DNA from: Flavobacterium oreochromis
Lineage (GTDB): Bacteria; Bacteroidota; Bacteroidia; Flavobacteriales; Flavobacteriaceae
Length of the DNA stretch: 64,000 bases
Assembly: GCF_019565455.1 (NCBI RefSeq)
Contig: NZ_CP067377.1
Location: 2,300,001 to 2,364,000, forward strand
Direction: 5' to 3'
Both the position numbers and the translations under genes were made by a program. The notes beneath the pieces were generated by a model. The model was not told where the DNA came from and did not search any database. It saw only the letters and a list, made by a program, of their open reading frames with translations. Shown here one piece after another: positions 27,930 to 38,197 of the stretch. The stretch's first letter is position 1, and the number at the start of each line of letters is the position of its first letter.

Positions 27930-28814
27930 ATGCAAATTTTAGACGGTAAAAAAGTTTCTGAAGACATTAAAAATGAAATAGCAATACAAGTTCAAGCAAT
28001 GAAAGCAAAGGGAGAAAAAGTTCCGCATTTAGCAGCTTTGATTGTAGGAAATGATGGTGCTAGTTTAACTTATGTAGGAAGTAAAGTAAAAGCATGCGAA
28101 AAAGTAGGTTTTGAATCCACTCTAATTAAAATGCCTAGTACAACTTCTGAAACAGAATTGCTAAAAAAAATTAAAGAATTAAATGAGAATACTGAAATAG
28201 ATGGTTTTATAGTTCAATTACCATTACCAGAACAAATTGACACACAAAAAATATTAATGGCAATTGACCCTAGTAAAGATGTAGATGGTTTTCATCCTGA
28301 AAACTTTGGGAAAATGGCATTAGATATGTCTACATTTATTCCAGCTACTCCTTTTGGTATTTTAGAATTATTAGAACGTTATAATGTAGAAACAAAAGGA
28401 AAACATACAGTAGTTATTGGTCGTAGTCATATTGTTGGAAGACCTATGAGTATTTTAATGGGAAGAAAAGGTTTTCCAGGAAATTCAACAGTAACCCTGA
28501 CACATAGCCATACTAAAAATATTAATCAAATTACCTCACAGGCAGATATTATTATTTCAGCTTTAGGAGTGCCAGACTTCTTAAAAGCAGAGATGATAAA
28601 AGATGATGCAGTAATCATAGATGTGGGAATTACAAGAGTACCAGATGAAATGAGTCCAAAAGGATATGTTATTAAAGGAGATGTAGATTTTGAAAATGTT
28701 TCGAAAAAGGCATCATATATTACACCAGTTCCAGGTGGTGTAGGTCCTATGACTATTGCAATGTTATTAAAGAATACATTGCTAGCTCGTGAATTTAAAA
28801 TAGAAAAAAAATAA
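27930..28814 (+). CDS. folD: bifunctional methylene-THF dehydrogenase / methenyl-THF cyclohydrolase FolD
   Basis: FolD interconverts 5,10-methylene- and 10-formyl-tetrahydrofolate with NADP(H). Its 294 residues carry the catalytic lysine region TYVGSKVKACEKVGF, the folate motif VQLPLP, PATPFGILELL, the Rossmann turn VIGRSHIVGRP and the C-terminal signature PVPGGVGPMTIAMLLKNT. All are intact and the length is normal. The neighbouring GNAT gene is separated by a repeat element. Confidence 0.95.
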   Translation: MQILDGKKVSEDIKNEIAIQVQAMKAKGEKVPHLAALIVGNDGASLTYVGSKVKACEKVGFESTLIKMPSTTSETELLKKIKELNENTEIDGFIVQLPLPEQIDTQKILMAIDPSKDVDGFHPENFGKMALDMSTFIPATPFGILELLERYNVETKGKHTVVIGRSHIVGRPMSILMGRKGFPGNSTVTLTHSHTKNINQITSQADIIISALGVPDFLKAEMIKDDAVIIDVGITRVPDEMSPKGYVIKGDVDFENVSKKASYITPVPGGVGPMTIAMLLKNTLLAREFKIEKK

Positions 28815-28826
28815 ATCAAAATTAAG

Positions 28827-28963
28827 AAGCTGTCTAGAAGTTTAATACTGAATGTTATTTAGATATAATAAAAAACTTAAAATAAGCTATTTTCTTGTTA
28901 AAGAAAAATGATAAAGTTTTACTTATTATGAATCAAAATTTAGTAAGCTTTTAGACAGTTTTT
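28827..28963. repeat. terminal-inverted-repeat element behind folD (CTGTCT variant)
   Basis: AAGCTGTCTAGAAG (28827-28840) at the left and a CTTTTAGACAGTTTTT-type right end (near 28949-28963) are inverted repeats around a non-coding AT-rich centre. Same plan as 26017-26187 but without its internal motifs. Confidence 0.55.
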
Positions 28964-28986
28964 ATTGTTTTTTATAGTAAAGTAAA

Positions 28987-29478
28987 ATGGAAATTATTGA
29001 AGCAAAAGAAAAAGATATTAAGGATATAATAAGTTTAGCTTACACTATTTGGCCTGATGCTTATGGTAAAATTCTAAGTACAGAGCAGATTACTTATATG
29101 TTGAATTTGATTTATTCTGAAGAAGCTTTGTTGTTACAAATGAATAAAAAACAAAAATTTTTATTGATAAAAGATGATCAGCAACTTTTAGGTTTTGCAT
29201 CTTATGAAATAGATGCGAAGCCCCAAAAGACAAAACTGCATAAAATTTATATACTTCCAAATTTACAAGGAAAAGGAGTGGGACGTTTTTTGTTGAATGA
29301 AATTATTGATAGGGCTAAAAAATCAGGAAATTTATATCTCTACTTAAATGTTAATAAGTATAATAAAGCACTTTACTTTTATAACAAGCTAGGCTTTCAA
29401 TCCATTGGAGATGAAGTGATTTCTATAGGTGGTGGTTATTTAATGGATGATTTTGTTTTAGAGAGAAAAATAATTTAA
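28987..29478 (+). CDS. GNAT-family N-acetyltransferase
   Basis: A 163-residue acetyl-CoA-dependent transferase. The key motif A is LHKIYILPNLQGKGVGRFLLNEII, where GKGVGR is the pyrophosphate-binding loop; the C-terminal region has the usual Tyr/Asn pattern YLNVNKYNKALYFYNKLGF. The acceptor cannot be read from sequence. It is a single gene flanked on both sides by terminal-inverted-repeat elements. Confidence 0.85.
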   Translation: MEIIEAKEKDIKDIISLAYTIWPDAYGKILSTEQITYMLNLIYSEEALLLQMNKKQKFLLIKDDQQLLGFASYEIDAKPQKTKLHKIYILPNLQGKGVGRFLLNEIIDRAKKSGNLYLYLNVNKYNKALYFYNKLGFQSIGDEVISIGGGYLMDDFVLERKII

Positions 29479-29612
29479 AAAAAACTTTTTTAAACAAAAG
29501 TATAATTATTAATTGGTTAAAAGTAATAATTTTAGAAAAGAAGAAATTAATACTTTAATTATATAATAATATCAAGATCCTGACCAATCGAAAGTGAGAT
29601 TTGAAAATTAAT

Positions 29613-29750
29613 AAAGACTATCCAAAAAGAAAAAGCATACTATATTGTTTTCTCATGTTTGCTCTTGGTAGAGTATATTATGTAGTTTTACTTTTAATAC
29701 AAAACCTTAAGGTTAGTTGTTCCTCAATCTAATTTTTTTGGATAGCCTTT
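29613..29750. repeat. terminal-inverted-repeat element behind the GNAT gene (CTATCC variant)
   Basis: AAAGACTATCCAAAAAG (29613-29629) and its inverted partner TTTTTTTGGATAGCCTTT (29733-29750) frame about 100 bp of non-coding AT-rich DNA. The right arm followed by T can terminate the GNAT transcript. The remaining 29479-29612 shows nothing else. Confidence 0.58.
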
Positions 29751-29752
29751 TT

Positions 29753-30136
29753 TTATTTAGTTTTAATAATATTTTTTAAAATAGCCTTATCTTCAAAGTT
29801 TTCTATTTCTAATTCAATTGCTTGCTTATGTGTAGTAAAACCTTCAATGATATAGCGTTTACCTCCTGATTTAGTTCTGATATTACTTCTGTCAAAGTCA
29901 ACATCGCCATAAGTTAAAGTGTTTTTAATATCAGTAGTATCAACCCAATTTTCATTTAAAATTTTTGAAGCTTCTTTTGAATAGTGAAAAGGTTTTGAAC
30001 GTAAATTATTTAAAACTCGATCATTAGGAAAATAACTACAACTTGTTTTCTTTTGATTTAAAACAAAAAATAAAACAATACTGCCTCCTAAAACACCAAA
30101 TAAATAATAAGCTAAGCGATATGTAAATGTGCTCAT
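29753..30136 (-). CDS. DUF4258 protein with N-terminal membrane anchor
   Basis: A 127-residue protein. Residues 8-25 form a membrane helix (AYYLFGVLGGSIVLFFVL); residues 45-125 resemble DUF4258: FHYSKEASKILNENWVDTTDIKN, then RYIIEGFTTHKQAIELEIENF, a small alpha-beta fold related to BrnT/RelE-like toxins in structure. With a membrane anchor and no antitoxin partner it is more likely a housekeeping protein than a toxin. It lies 36 bp ahead of ald on the minus strand in reading order after ald. Confidence 0.65.
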   Translation of the reverse strand: MSTFTYRLAYYLFGVLGGSIVLFFVLNQKKTSCSYFPNDRVLNNLRSKPFHYSKEASKILNENWVDTTDIKNTLTYGDVDFDRSNIRTKSGGKRYIIEGFTTHKQAIELEIENFEDKAILKNIIKTK

Positions 30137-30172
30137 TTAATTTTTTTTTGCAAAAATAGTAAATCTTATGGA

Positions 30173-31364
30173 TTAAAATACGATCAAGTTAATATCTCTA
30201 TAAGTTAAGCTAAACCATTCTCCTATAGTTTTATTACTTAAAATCCCATGATAAAAATAAACACCATTTTTTAAACCAGCATCACAACGTATAGCACTTT
30301 CTATTCCTCCGTCATCTGCAATTTGTAGAAGATAAGGGGTTATGATATTGCTAATAGAGAGAGAAGCTGTTTTAGCATAGCGTGAAGGTATGTTAGGAAC
30401 ACAATAATGGGTTACACCATGTTTTAGAAACGTGGGGTTCTCATGCGTAGTAATTTCAGAAGTTTCAAAACAGCCGCCAGTATCTATACTTACATCTACT
30501 ATGACAGAACCTTTTTTCATATGGCTTACCATATCTTCAGTTACAACAACAGGTGTTCTGTGCTTGCCACGCATTGCTCCTATAGCTACGTCACATCTTC
30601 TTAGTGATTTGAGTAATGTTTTATTCTGTATAGTTGAAGTAAAAATACGGTATTGTAAATTATTTTGTAATCGTCTTAATTTTGTAATTGAATTATCAAA
30701 TACTTTTACAGAAGCACCTAATCCAATAGCTGTTTTAACAGCATATTCTGCTACAGTACCAGCACCTAAAATGATTACTTCAGTAGGTCTTACACCTGTA
30801 ATGTTCCCAAATAATAACCCATTGCCCCCTTTATTACAAGTCATTAATTCTGCAGCTATTAATACAGAGGCGGTTCCTGCAATTTCACTTAAAGATTTAA
30901 CAGCAGGAAAAGAATTATCATCATCTTTTAAATACTCAAAGGCAAGAGCAGTTATTTTCTTTTTTTTAAGAGAAGCGAAGTATTCTTTTTGCGAGTTTTT
31001 ATTTGTAATGCTGAAATGAGAATTGTTTGTGATTTCATCATTTCAATTTCTTCCTGAGTAGGAGGTTCTACTTTTAGGATCATAGGACAAGCAAAAACTT
31101 TTTTCGTATCGTTTGTAATTTCAGCTCCTGCATCACTATAATCCTTATCGCTATAACTAGCATTTTTTCCAGCTCCTGCTTCAATTAAGACTCTATGACC
31201 ATGACTAACGATTGCATTGACAGCATCAGGTGTTAAACAAATACGTCGCTCTTGAAAAGCGGTTTCTTTAGGAATACCAATAAAGAGTTCGCTTTTGTGT
31301 TTAGTTACTTCCAATTTTTCTTCTTGTGGAAGTAACTCTTTTTACTAAAAGGAGTAATCGCCAT
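30173..31364 (-). CDS. ald: alanine dehydrogenase, frameshifted twice
   Basis: NAD-dependent reversible oxidative deamination of L-alanine to pyruvate. The N-terminal domain has IGIPKETAFQERRICLTPDAV and HGHRVLIEAGAG, and the Rossmann domain has ILGAGTVAEYAVKTAIGLGASV followed by DVSIDTGGCFET. Two bases are missing, in the T runs 30986-30990 and 31339-31343 (plus strand). Restoring both gives about 397 residues. The second break lies near the N terminus, so the true start is ATG 31364 (MAITPFSK). A transhydrogenase alpha subunit shares this fold, but the CVPNIPSRYAKTAS segment and length favour alanine dehydrogenase. Confidence 0.88.
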
Positions 31365-31556
31365 GATGATATTTTATAAAGCTACAAATTACGAAAAAAT
31401 CTTAATGGTAACAAAGTAGAGCTTTGTTTTATTTTTAGATTGATATTTAAATAAAAAAGCTTTAAACTTATAATTCTTCTTCCTTTTCTAAGGTTATATA
31501 CCTTGATTTTTTGTTTGTAAGGTAAATGAATCCTTAATTTTAGCGCATAACGAAGA

Positions 31557-31967
31557 TTAATAATTTAATTCAAGTAAACGTTTTCCATCTTCTAATGTGG
31601 ATATATTAACAACGGTATGGTTTTCAGGGATTAAATCTGAGATTTTTTCAGCCCATTCGATAAAACACCAATGTCCAGAATAAAGGTATTCATCTATTCC
31701 CATATCCAAAGCTTCCGTTTGTGATTTTAGGCGATACACATCAAAATGATATATAATTTGATTATTATTAGCTTCATATTCATTTACTAAACTAAAAGTA
31801 GGGCTGCTGGTTGCATCTTTTACACCCAGTACTTTGCACAAAGTTTTAATAAAGGTGGTTTTTCCAGCACCCATTTCGCCATTAAAAAGAATAATCTTTT
31901 CAGGATTAGTTGCTAAAACCTGAGTTGCTATGTTTTCTATATTTTCTAAGGAGTATTCAAATTTCAT
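31557..31967 (-). CDS. tsaE: tRNA threonylcarbamoyladenosine biosynthesis ATPase TsaE
   Basis: TsaE is the ATPase that assists TsaB and TsaD in forming t6A37 on ANN-reading tRNAs. The 136-residue protein has Walker A GEMGAGKTTFI, SSPTFSLVNEY, IYHFDVYRL and FIEWAEKI, the complete family set. I start it at ATG 31967 (MKFEYSLENI), since the extension to 32033 has no family match. It lies about 130 bp downstream of porX on the same strand. Confidence 0.93.
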   Translation of the reverse strand: MKFEYSLENIENIATQVLATNPEKIILFNGEMGAGKTTFIKTLCKVLGVKDATSSPTFSLVNEYEANNNQIIYHFDVYRLKSQTEALDMGIDEYLYSGHWCFIEWAEKISDLIPENHTVVNISTLEDGKRLLELNY

Positions 31968-32096
31968 TATTTTAGATTTCAAATTGTAAAAATAATTATA
32001 AGTCTTTGAATTCAGAAAAAGTTCATAAATCATTTTGCATGAAATAAAAACATATTCTAAAACAACTATACCTTTTTTATTTTTTAGGGCTAAATA

Positions 32097-33619
32097 CTAA
32101 AAAGGAACAATCATTTCTTCCAAAGAAATTCCTCCATGTTGATAAGTGTTTCTGTAATAGCTGGCATAATGGTTATAATTATTAATATAAGCTAAAAAGT
32201 GATCATTTTTTGCAAAGATAAAAGAGCTTGTCATGTTAATAGCAGGTAGCCCTATTTTTTTAGGGTCTTTAATTGCATAAACATCTTTAGCTTCATAAGT
32301 AAGACTTCTTCCCGTTTTGTAGCGTAAATTTAGACTCGTGTTTTTATCGCCAATAACCTGTGAAGGGTTTTTAACATTAATAGTGCCGTGATCCGTTGTG
32401 AGTATTAACTTAAAGCCAAGACGTTGTGCTTGTTGAATAATTTCTAATAAAGGTGAATTTTTAAACCAACTCAAAGTTAATGAGCGATAAGCTTTATCGT
32501 CAGAGGCTAGTTCTTTTACTACATCCATATCTGTTTTTGCATGTGACAACATATCTACAAAATTGTATACTATAGCAACTAGTTTTTTATCTTTTAATCC
32601 TTTGAAATTTTCAGCTAGTTTTTTTCCATTCGTAAAATTTGTAACTTTAAAATATTCATGTGATATATTTAGTCGAAGGCGTTTCAGTTGCTCGGCTAAA
32701 AATTCAGCTTCAAATAAATTTTTCCCTCCTTCATCTACATCATTTTTCCAATATTGTGGATACATTTTTTCCATTTCCAGAGGTAATAAACCTGAAAAAA
32801 GAGCATTTCGAGCATATTGGGTTGCAGTAGGAAGTAATGCAAAATAAGGAGTTTCTGTTTCTAATTTGTAATGATTTCCTACAACAGTTTCAAAAGCCTT
32901 CCATTGATCATAGCGTAAATTATCAATTACTACAAAAAGTACATTTTCTTCTTTTCTTAATTCAGGAATGACTAATTTTCTAAATACTTCGTGCGAAAGG
33001 ATAGGACGATCGTTGGTTTGTGTAAACCAATTTTCATAATTTTTTTCGATGAATTTTCCAAATTGAGAATTAGCCTCTACTTTTTGGGATTCTAAAATTT
33101 GAAACATATTTTGATCATCAATATTTTCTAGTTCCATTTCCCAGAACATAAGTTTTTGTATAGATCTACCCATTCTTCGTAGGTATTTACCATTGCCATA
33201 TCCATGGCTATTTTACGGAATTCTTTTTGATAATCTAATGTCGTTTTTTCAGAAATCAAACGTGAATGATCTAAATTCTTTTTTAAGCTTAAAAGAATTT
33301 GATTAGGATTAACAGGTTTTATTAAATAATCAGCAATTTTAGAACCAATAGCCTCTTCCATTAAGTACTCTTCTTCACTTTTAGTGATCATGATAATAGG
33401 AATAGCTTGTTTTTTCTCTTTCATTTCAGCTAAAACCTCAAGCCCTGTCATTCCAGGCATATTCTCGTCTAAGAAAATAATGTCGAAATTTTCTTCTTGA
33501 AAAAGATCTAAAGCATCTCTTCCATTATTACAAGTTGTAACTTGGTAATTTTTCTTTTCTAAAAATAAAATATGTGGTTTTAGTAAGCTTATTTCGTCAT
33601 CAACCCAAAGTATTTTCAT
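32097..33619 (-). CDS. porX: PorX: two-component response regulator with PglZ domain, frameshifted
   Basis: PorX is the regulator, paired with the sensor PorY, that controls type IX secretion and gliding-associated genes in Bacteroidota. Residues 1-120 are a receiver domain (ILWVDDE, phosphorylatable Asp51 in FLDENMPG, conserved Thr/Ser in MITKSEEE, Lys in LIKPVNP). A helical linker follows, then a large PglZ alkaline-phosphatase-like domain with FVVIDNLRYDQW, TATQYARNALFSG and TTDHGTINVKNPS. One base is missing from the T run 33153-33157 (plus strand), exactly between linker and PglZ; restored length is about 507. Key residues are all present. Confidence 0.9.
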
Positions 33620-33778
33620 GGTTTGCTTTTTTGTATTATATAATAATTATTTGATTTTCTAACTGCAGAATAAATGCAATTTACTATATTAAAAACTATC
33701 GTTTCTTAAAAATAGTATAAAAAATAGTATTTTTTTACATTTAAAATATATTTGATCCCTAAACATATTAGAAATAAA

Positions 33779-35806
33779 ATGAAAATGAATAAACTATCTA
33801 TTTTACTATTCAGTATTTTAGTTCTTGCAGGAAGTTGTAAAAAAGAAGTGAAAAATCACAATGCTCCCGATGTTTTAGTAACAAATAGGGATACTACGGC
33901 TAATTTATCAGATGATTTTTTTCAGTATGCTAATGGTAGTTGGTTTAAAAAAATCCAATTCCAGCATCAGAAAGAAGTAATGGAATTTTTAGAACAATTC
34001 AAGATACTATTAATAATCAAATCAAAAAGATTTGTGAAAAATCAGCTGTAGAAGATGCTGAAAAAGGTAGTAATAAGCAAAAAATAGGTGATTTTTACGC
34101 ATCTGGGATGGATACTTTAACCATAAATAAGTTAGGTATAGATCCTCTGAAAAAGAATTTCTTAAAATACAAAACATAAAAGATTTACCCTCATTAGTAG
34201 AACAAACTGCTTATATGCACACCATAGGAGCAGATCCCGCTTTTAGTTTTTATGTAGCGCAAGATGATAAAAATAGTGCTAAATATGCGCTTTTTTTTAA
34301 TCAAGGAGGTTTGGGGATGAGAAATAGAGATTATTATTTTAATACAGACAAGGAAACGGTAGAAATACGTAAAGCGTATGAAAAACATTTGGAAAAAATG
34401 TTTGTATTAATTGGAGATAAAAAAACAGCTTTAAATAATGCTCAGATAGTTATGAGACTTGAATTAGAGCTAGCTAAAAACTCAAGAAGACTAGAAGCTC
34501 TTAGAGATCCTATAGCTAATTATAATAAAATGGCTTTAGGTAAGTTTAAAGAATTAGTGCCTAATCTAATGATTGATAAAATTTTAGGACAATTAAAAAT
34601 TAAAAAAGCTGATTCTGTTATTGTTGGACAACCAGAGTTTTATAAAGCACTTAATACTATTGCAAAAAAATATACAATTGAAGAATGGAAAATATATTTA
34701 AAGTGGAATTTAGTAAATTCATATGCTACCTATTTAAATGATCGTATTGAAAAAGAACATTTTCATTTCTATTCAACCATTATGAGTGGTGTTAAAGAGC
34801 AAAAGCCAAGATGGAAACGTGTAGTAGAACAAACAGATGAATCACTAGGAGAGCTAATAGGACAGGTATATGTAGAAGAATATTTACCTAAAGGAACAAA
34901 AGAAAAATTATTAGAAATAGGTAATGCTATTAGGGAGGTGTATGCTGATAGAATAAAAAAATAGATTGGATGGGTGCAGAAACTAAGAAAAAAGCACTTT
35001 TTAAACTTTCAAAAATAGTTATGAAAGTTGGTTATCCAGATAAATGGAAAGATTTGTCTTCTATAGTAATTGATAAAACACATTATTTGGTAAATATAAT
35101 GGCTGTTAATCAATGGGCTTACAATGAAATGGCCTCAAAATATGGGAAACAAGTGGATCGTACTGAATGGGGGATGTATCCGCAAACCTATAATGCTTAT
35201 TATAATCCAAGCAATAATGAAATATGTGTTCCTGCTTGTAATATAATTGTTCCTGGTTTTCAAGGATATATGCCAGATGATGCGGTCCTATATGGTATTA
35301 TAGGAGGTTCTACTTTTGGACACGAAATAACACATGGTTTTGATGATCAAGGAAGTCAATATGATGAAAAAGGAAATCTAAATAATTGGTGGACTCCAGA
35401 AGACTTGAAGAAATTTAAAGCTAAAACAAAAGCTATTGTAAAACAATATAATAAATACGAAGCATTACCCCATAAATTTGTAAATGGAGAAGCAACCCAA
35501 GGAGAAAATATAGCTGATTTAGGAGGTGTGGTTATGGGGTATGAAGCATTTAAAAGAACAGAACAATTTAGAAAAAATCAAAAAATAGCGGGTTTAACCC
35601 CTAATGAGCGTTTCTTCCTAGCTTATGGCTATGCTTGGATGGTTAATATAAAACCAGAAGCATTAGCGCAACAATTAATAGAAGATGTTCACTCACCAGC
35701 ACGTTATAGAATTAATGGTCCACTTAGTAACATAGATTCTTTTTATGATACTTTTAAAATTACAAATAGAGGTAAGATGTTTATTCCTAAAAAGATAGAA
35801 TCATAA
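33779..35806 (+). CDS. M13-family (neprilysin-like, PepO) metallopeptidase lipoprotein, frameshifted three times
   Basis: A zinc endopeptidase of the cell envelope. The start at 33779 gives a lipoprotein signal with lipobox LAGSC. The N-terminal domain carries DDFFQYANGSWFK, the catalytic domain has GHEITHGFDDQGSQYD (HExxH) and GENIADLGG (third ligand Glu, ExxD), and the C terminus has RYRINGPLSNIDSFYDTF, all standard M13 marks. Single bases are missing from the A runs 33947-33953, 34150-34154 and 34955-34961; with them restored the protein is about 676 residues. Three breaks in one gene is the highest count here. A terminator at 35839-35877 closes it. Confidence 0.87.
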
Positions 35807-35838
35807 TATGGTAATACAATAATATTAACTTAGAATTT

Positions 35839-35877
35839 AAAACCTGATAGTTTTTGTTAACTGTCAGGTTTTTTTAT
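35839..35877 (+). terminator. terminator of the M13 peptidase, overlapping the next promoter
   Basis: AACCTGATAGTT pairs with AACTGTCAGGTT (one wobble), followed by seven T. The last T is also the first base of the -7 box of the next gene. Confidence 0.8.
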
Positions 35878-35882
35878 CTTTG
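35853..35882 (+). promoter_or_regulatory. promoter of the HD-domain gene, inside the preceding terminator
   Basis: TTTG (35853-35856) in the hairpin loop, an 18-bp spacer and TATCTTTG (35875-35882) form a consensus promoter 19 bp before the GTG start. Confidence 0.55.
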
Positions 35883-35901
35883 TTAGACTAAATCTACATT
35901 T

Positions 35902-37136
35902 GTGAGTAATACAAACAAACTTAAGATATTTAACGATCCTATATATGGTTTTATAACCATCCCAAATCCTTTTATTTATGATTTAATACAACATCCTTAT
36001 TTTCAACGTTTAAGAAGGATAACGCAAATGGGTATGTCATATCTAGTTTATCCAGGAGCCAATCATACACGCTTTCATCACGCATTAGGATGCTTGCATA
36101 TAATGCAAAAAGCAGTTAGTGTGCTTCGATTTAAAAATGTTATCATTTCAGAAGAAGAAGAAAATGCACTCTATATTGCCATATTGTTACATGATATAGG
36201 GCATGGTCCCTTTTCACATGCCATGGAACACAGTATAGTAGAAGATGTTCATCATGAAGAAATTTCTCTTTTATTTATGAATAAATTAAATAAAGAATTT
36301 GATGGGAAATTAACTTTAGCGATTCAGATTTTTAAAGGAGAGTATCATCGGAAATTTATGCTTCAACTTATTTCAAGTCAATTAGATATGGATCGTATGG
36401 ACTATTTGAAAAGAGATAGCTTTTATAGTGGAGTTGAAGAAGGAAAGATTAATTCTGATAGGTTAATCCAGATGATGAATGTTGTAGACGATGTTTTAGT
36501 AATAGAAGAAAAAGGGATTTATTCTGTCGAAAAATTTTTAATGGCTCGTAGATTAATGTATTGGCAAGTATATTTACATAAAACCAGTTTAGTAGCAGAA
36601 GAAATTCTAACACGAATATTAAAAAGAGCTAAAGAGTTATATCAAAAAGGAATTGAAGTAGAATGTAGTAAACCTTTGTACTTTTTTATTAAAAATAAAA
36701 TTTATTTTGAAAAATTTGATGATTTTATATTAGATGAATTTTCAAAATTAGATGATACAGATGTAGTAGGAGCAATTAAAAATTGGCAATACCATCAGGA
36801 CTATACCCTTAGCGAGTTAAGTAGAATTATAATAAATAGAGATCTACTAAAAATAAAAATGGGAGAAGAAAAATTTTCTTCTGAAGAAATAAATCAACTA
36901 GTAGAAGATTTTGCCCAATTAAAAAATATATCATCTGTAGAATCAAAATATTTTGTATTCAAAGGTAAAATAAAAAATCAGGCCTATAGCAAAATAGCGG
37001 AACCTATCAGAATACTCAAAAAGATGGAACACTAGAAGATGTAGCAGTTTTGTCAGATCAATTATCATTAAAAGCTTTATCAAAACAAGTTACCAAATAT
37101 TATTTGTGTTATCCAAAACAACTAAATAAAAGTTAA
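35902..37136 (+). CDS. HD-domain phosphohydrolase (dGTPase-like), frameshifted near the C terminus
   Basis: A metal-dependent phosphohydrolase with the HD motif set: HHALGCLHIM, HDIGHGPFSHAMEHS and DMDRMDYLKRDSFYSG, which resembles dNTP triphosphohydrolases and SAMHD1-like proteins. The start codon is GTG 35902 (reading SNTNKLKIFNDPIYGF), since this opening is conserved and no ATG is available. One A is missing from the run 37018-37022, so the last 37 codons (to the stop at 37136) appear in another frame; restored length is about 411. The substrate is unproven. It precedes lpxD by 34 bp. Confidence 0.85.
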
Positions 37137-37154
37137 GATTTCCGTAAAAATTTA

Positions 37155-37162
37155 TACTTTTG
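37155..37162 (+). promoter_or_regulatory. -7 box of lpxD
   Basis: TACTTTTG matches TAnnTTTG, 8 bp before the lpxD ATG; a leader this short is possible in Bacteroidota. No clear -33 element. Confidence 0.4.
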
Positions 37163-37170
37163 CAAGAATT

Positions 37171-38184
37171 ATGAAGTTTACAGCAGAACAAATTGCAGGA
37201 ATATTAGAAGGCGAAGTAGTAGGAAACCCTAGTGCTGAAGTCTCTAAACTGTCTAAGATAGAAGAAGGTACAGAAGGATCGTTAACGTTTTTAGCAAATC
37301 CTAAATACCAAAGTTATATATATGAAACGAAGGCAACTATAACAATTGTAAATAAAAGTTTTGAGCCAGAAAACAAATTAACTACCACTTTAGTTAAAGT
37401 AGAAGACGCATATAAGTCTTTTTCAAAATTATTAGAGTTTTATAATCAAATTAAACATAATAAAACAGGTATAGAAGAACCTTCTATGCTGTCAAAAAGT
37501 GCTAAATATGGAGGGAATTTCTATTTAGGAGCTTTTAGTTATATAGGAGAAAATGTAATTATAGGGGAAAATGTAAAAATATTTCCCAATTCATTTATAG
37601 GAGATAACGTTATTATTGGTGATAATACAATGATTTTTGCTGGAGCAAAAATTTATTCAGAAACAATAATAGGGAAAAATTGTACAATCCATTCAGGTAC
37701 AGTTATAGGTGCAGATGGATTTGGTTTTGCTCCTAATGCAAACGGAGAATATAGTAAAGTGCCTCAAATAGGAAATGTTGTTATAGAAGATAATGTAGAC
37801 ATAGGAGCAGCAACTACTATAGATAGAGCTACATTAGGATCTACAATTATACGTAAAGGGGTTAAGTTAGATAATCAAATTCAAATAGCTCACAACGTTG
37901 AAATAGGTAAAAATACAGTAATCGCCTCTCAAACAGGAATTGCAGGATCTACAAAAATTGGAGAAAACTGCATGATTGGAGGGCAGGTAGGTATAGTAGG
38001 GCATATTATTATAGGTAATAACGTAAAAATACAAGCTCAATCAGGTATTGGTAGAAGTTTAAAAGATGGGGAAGTAGTACAAGGTAGTCCTGCTTTAGGT
38101 TACAATGATTTTAATAAATCATATGTGCATTTCAAAAACTTACCCAAAATTGTTTCAGAGATAACAGAACTAAAAAAAATATAA
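37171..38184 (+). CDS. lpxD: UDP-3-O-(3-hydroxyacyl)glucosamine N-acyltransferase LpxD
   Basis: Third step of lipid A synthesis: N-acylation of UDP-3-O-acylglucosamine from acyl-ACP. Of 337 residues the first 100 form the uridine-binding domain (EGEVVGNPSAEVSKLSKIEEG, LTFLANPKY), and about 105-310 form a left-handed beta helix of hexapeptide repeats (IGENVIIGENVKIF). The catalytic histidine is in LDNQIQIAHNVEIG, and a C-terminal helix follows. It opens the lipid A cluster and is 13 bp from the lpxC-fabZ fusion gene. Confidence 0.93.
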   Translation: MKFTAEQIAGILEGEVVGNPSAEVSKLSKIEEGTEGSLTFLANPKYQSYIYETKATITIVNKSFEPENKLTTTLVKVEDAYKSFSKLLEFYNQIKHNKTGIEEPSMLSKSAKYGGNFYLGAFSYIGENVIIGENVKIFPNSFIGDNVIIGDNTMIFAGAKIYSETIIGKNCTIHSGTVIGADGFGFAPNANGEYSKVPQIGNVVIEDNVDIGAATTIDRATLGSTIIRKGVKLDNQIQIAHNVEIGKNTVIASQTGIAGSTKIGENCMIGGQVGIVGHIIIGNNVKIQAQSGIGRSLKDGEVVQGSPALGYNDFNKSYVHFKNLPKIVSEITELKKI

Positions 38185-38197
38185 AGAAGTAGTAGTC

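Noticed and set aside
29753..30136. Toxin of a toxin-antitoxin pair (DUF4258/BrnT-like)
   Set aside because: Has a membrane anchor and no antitoxin gene next to it.
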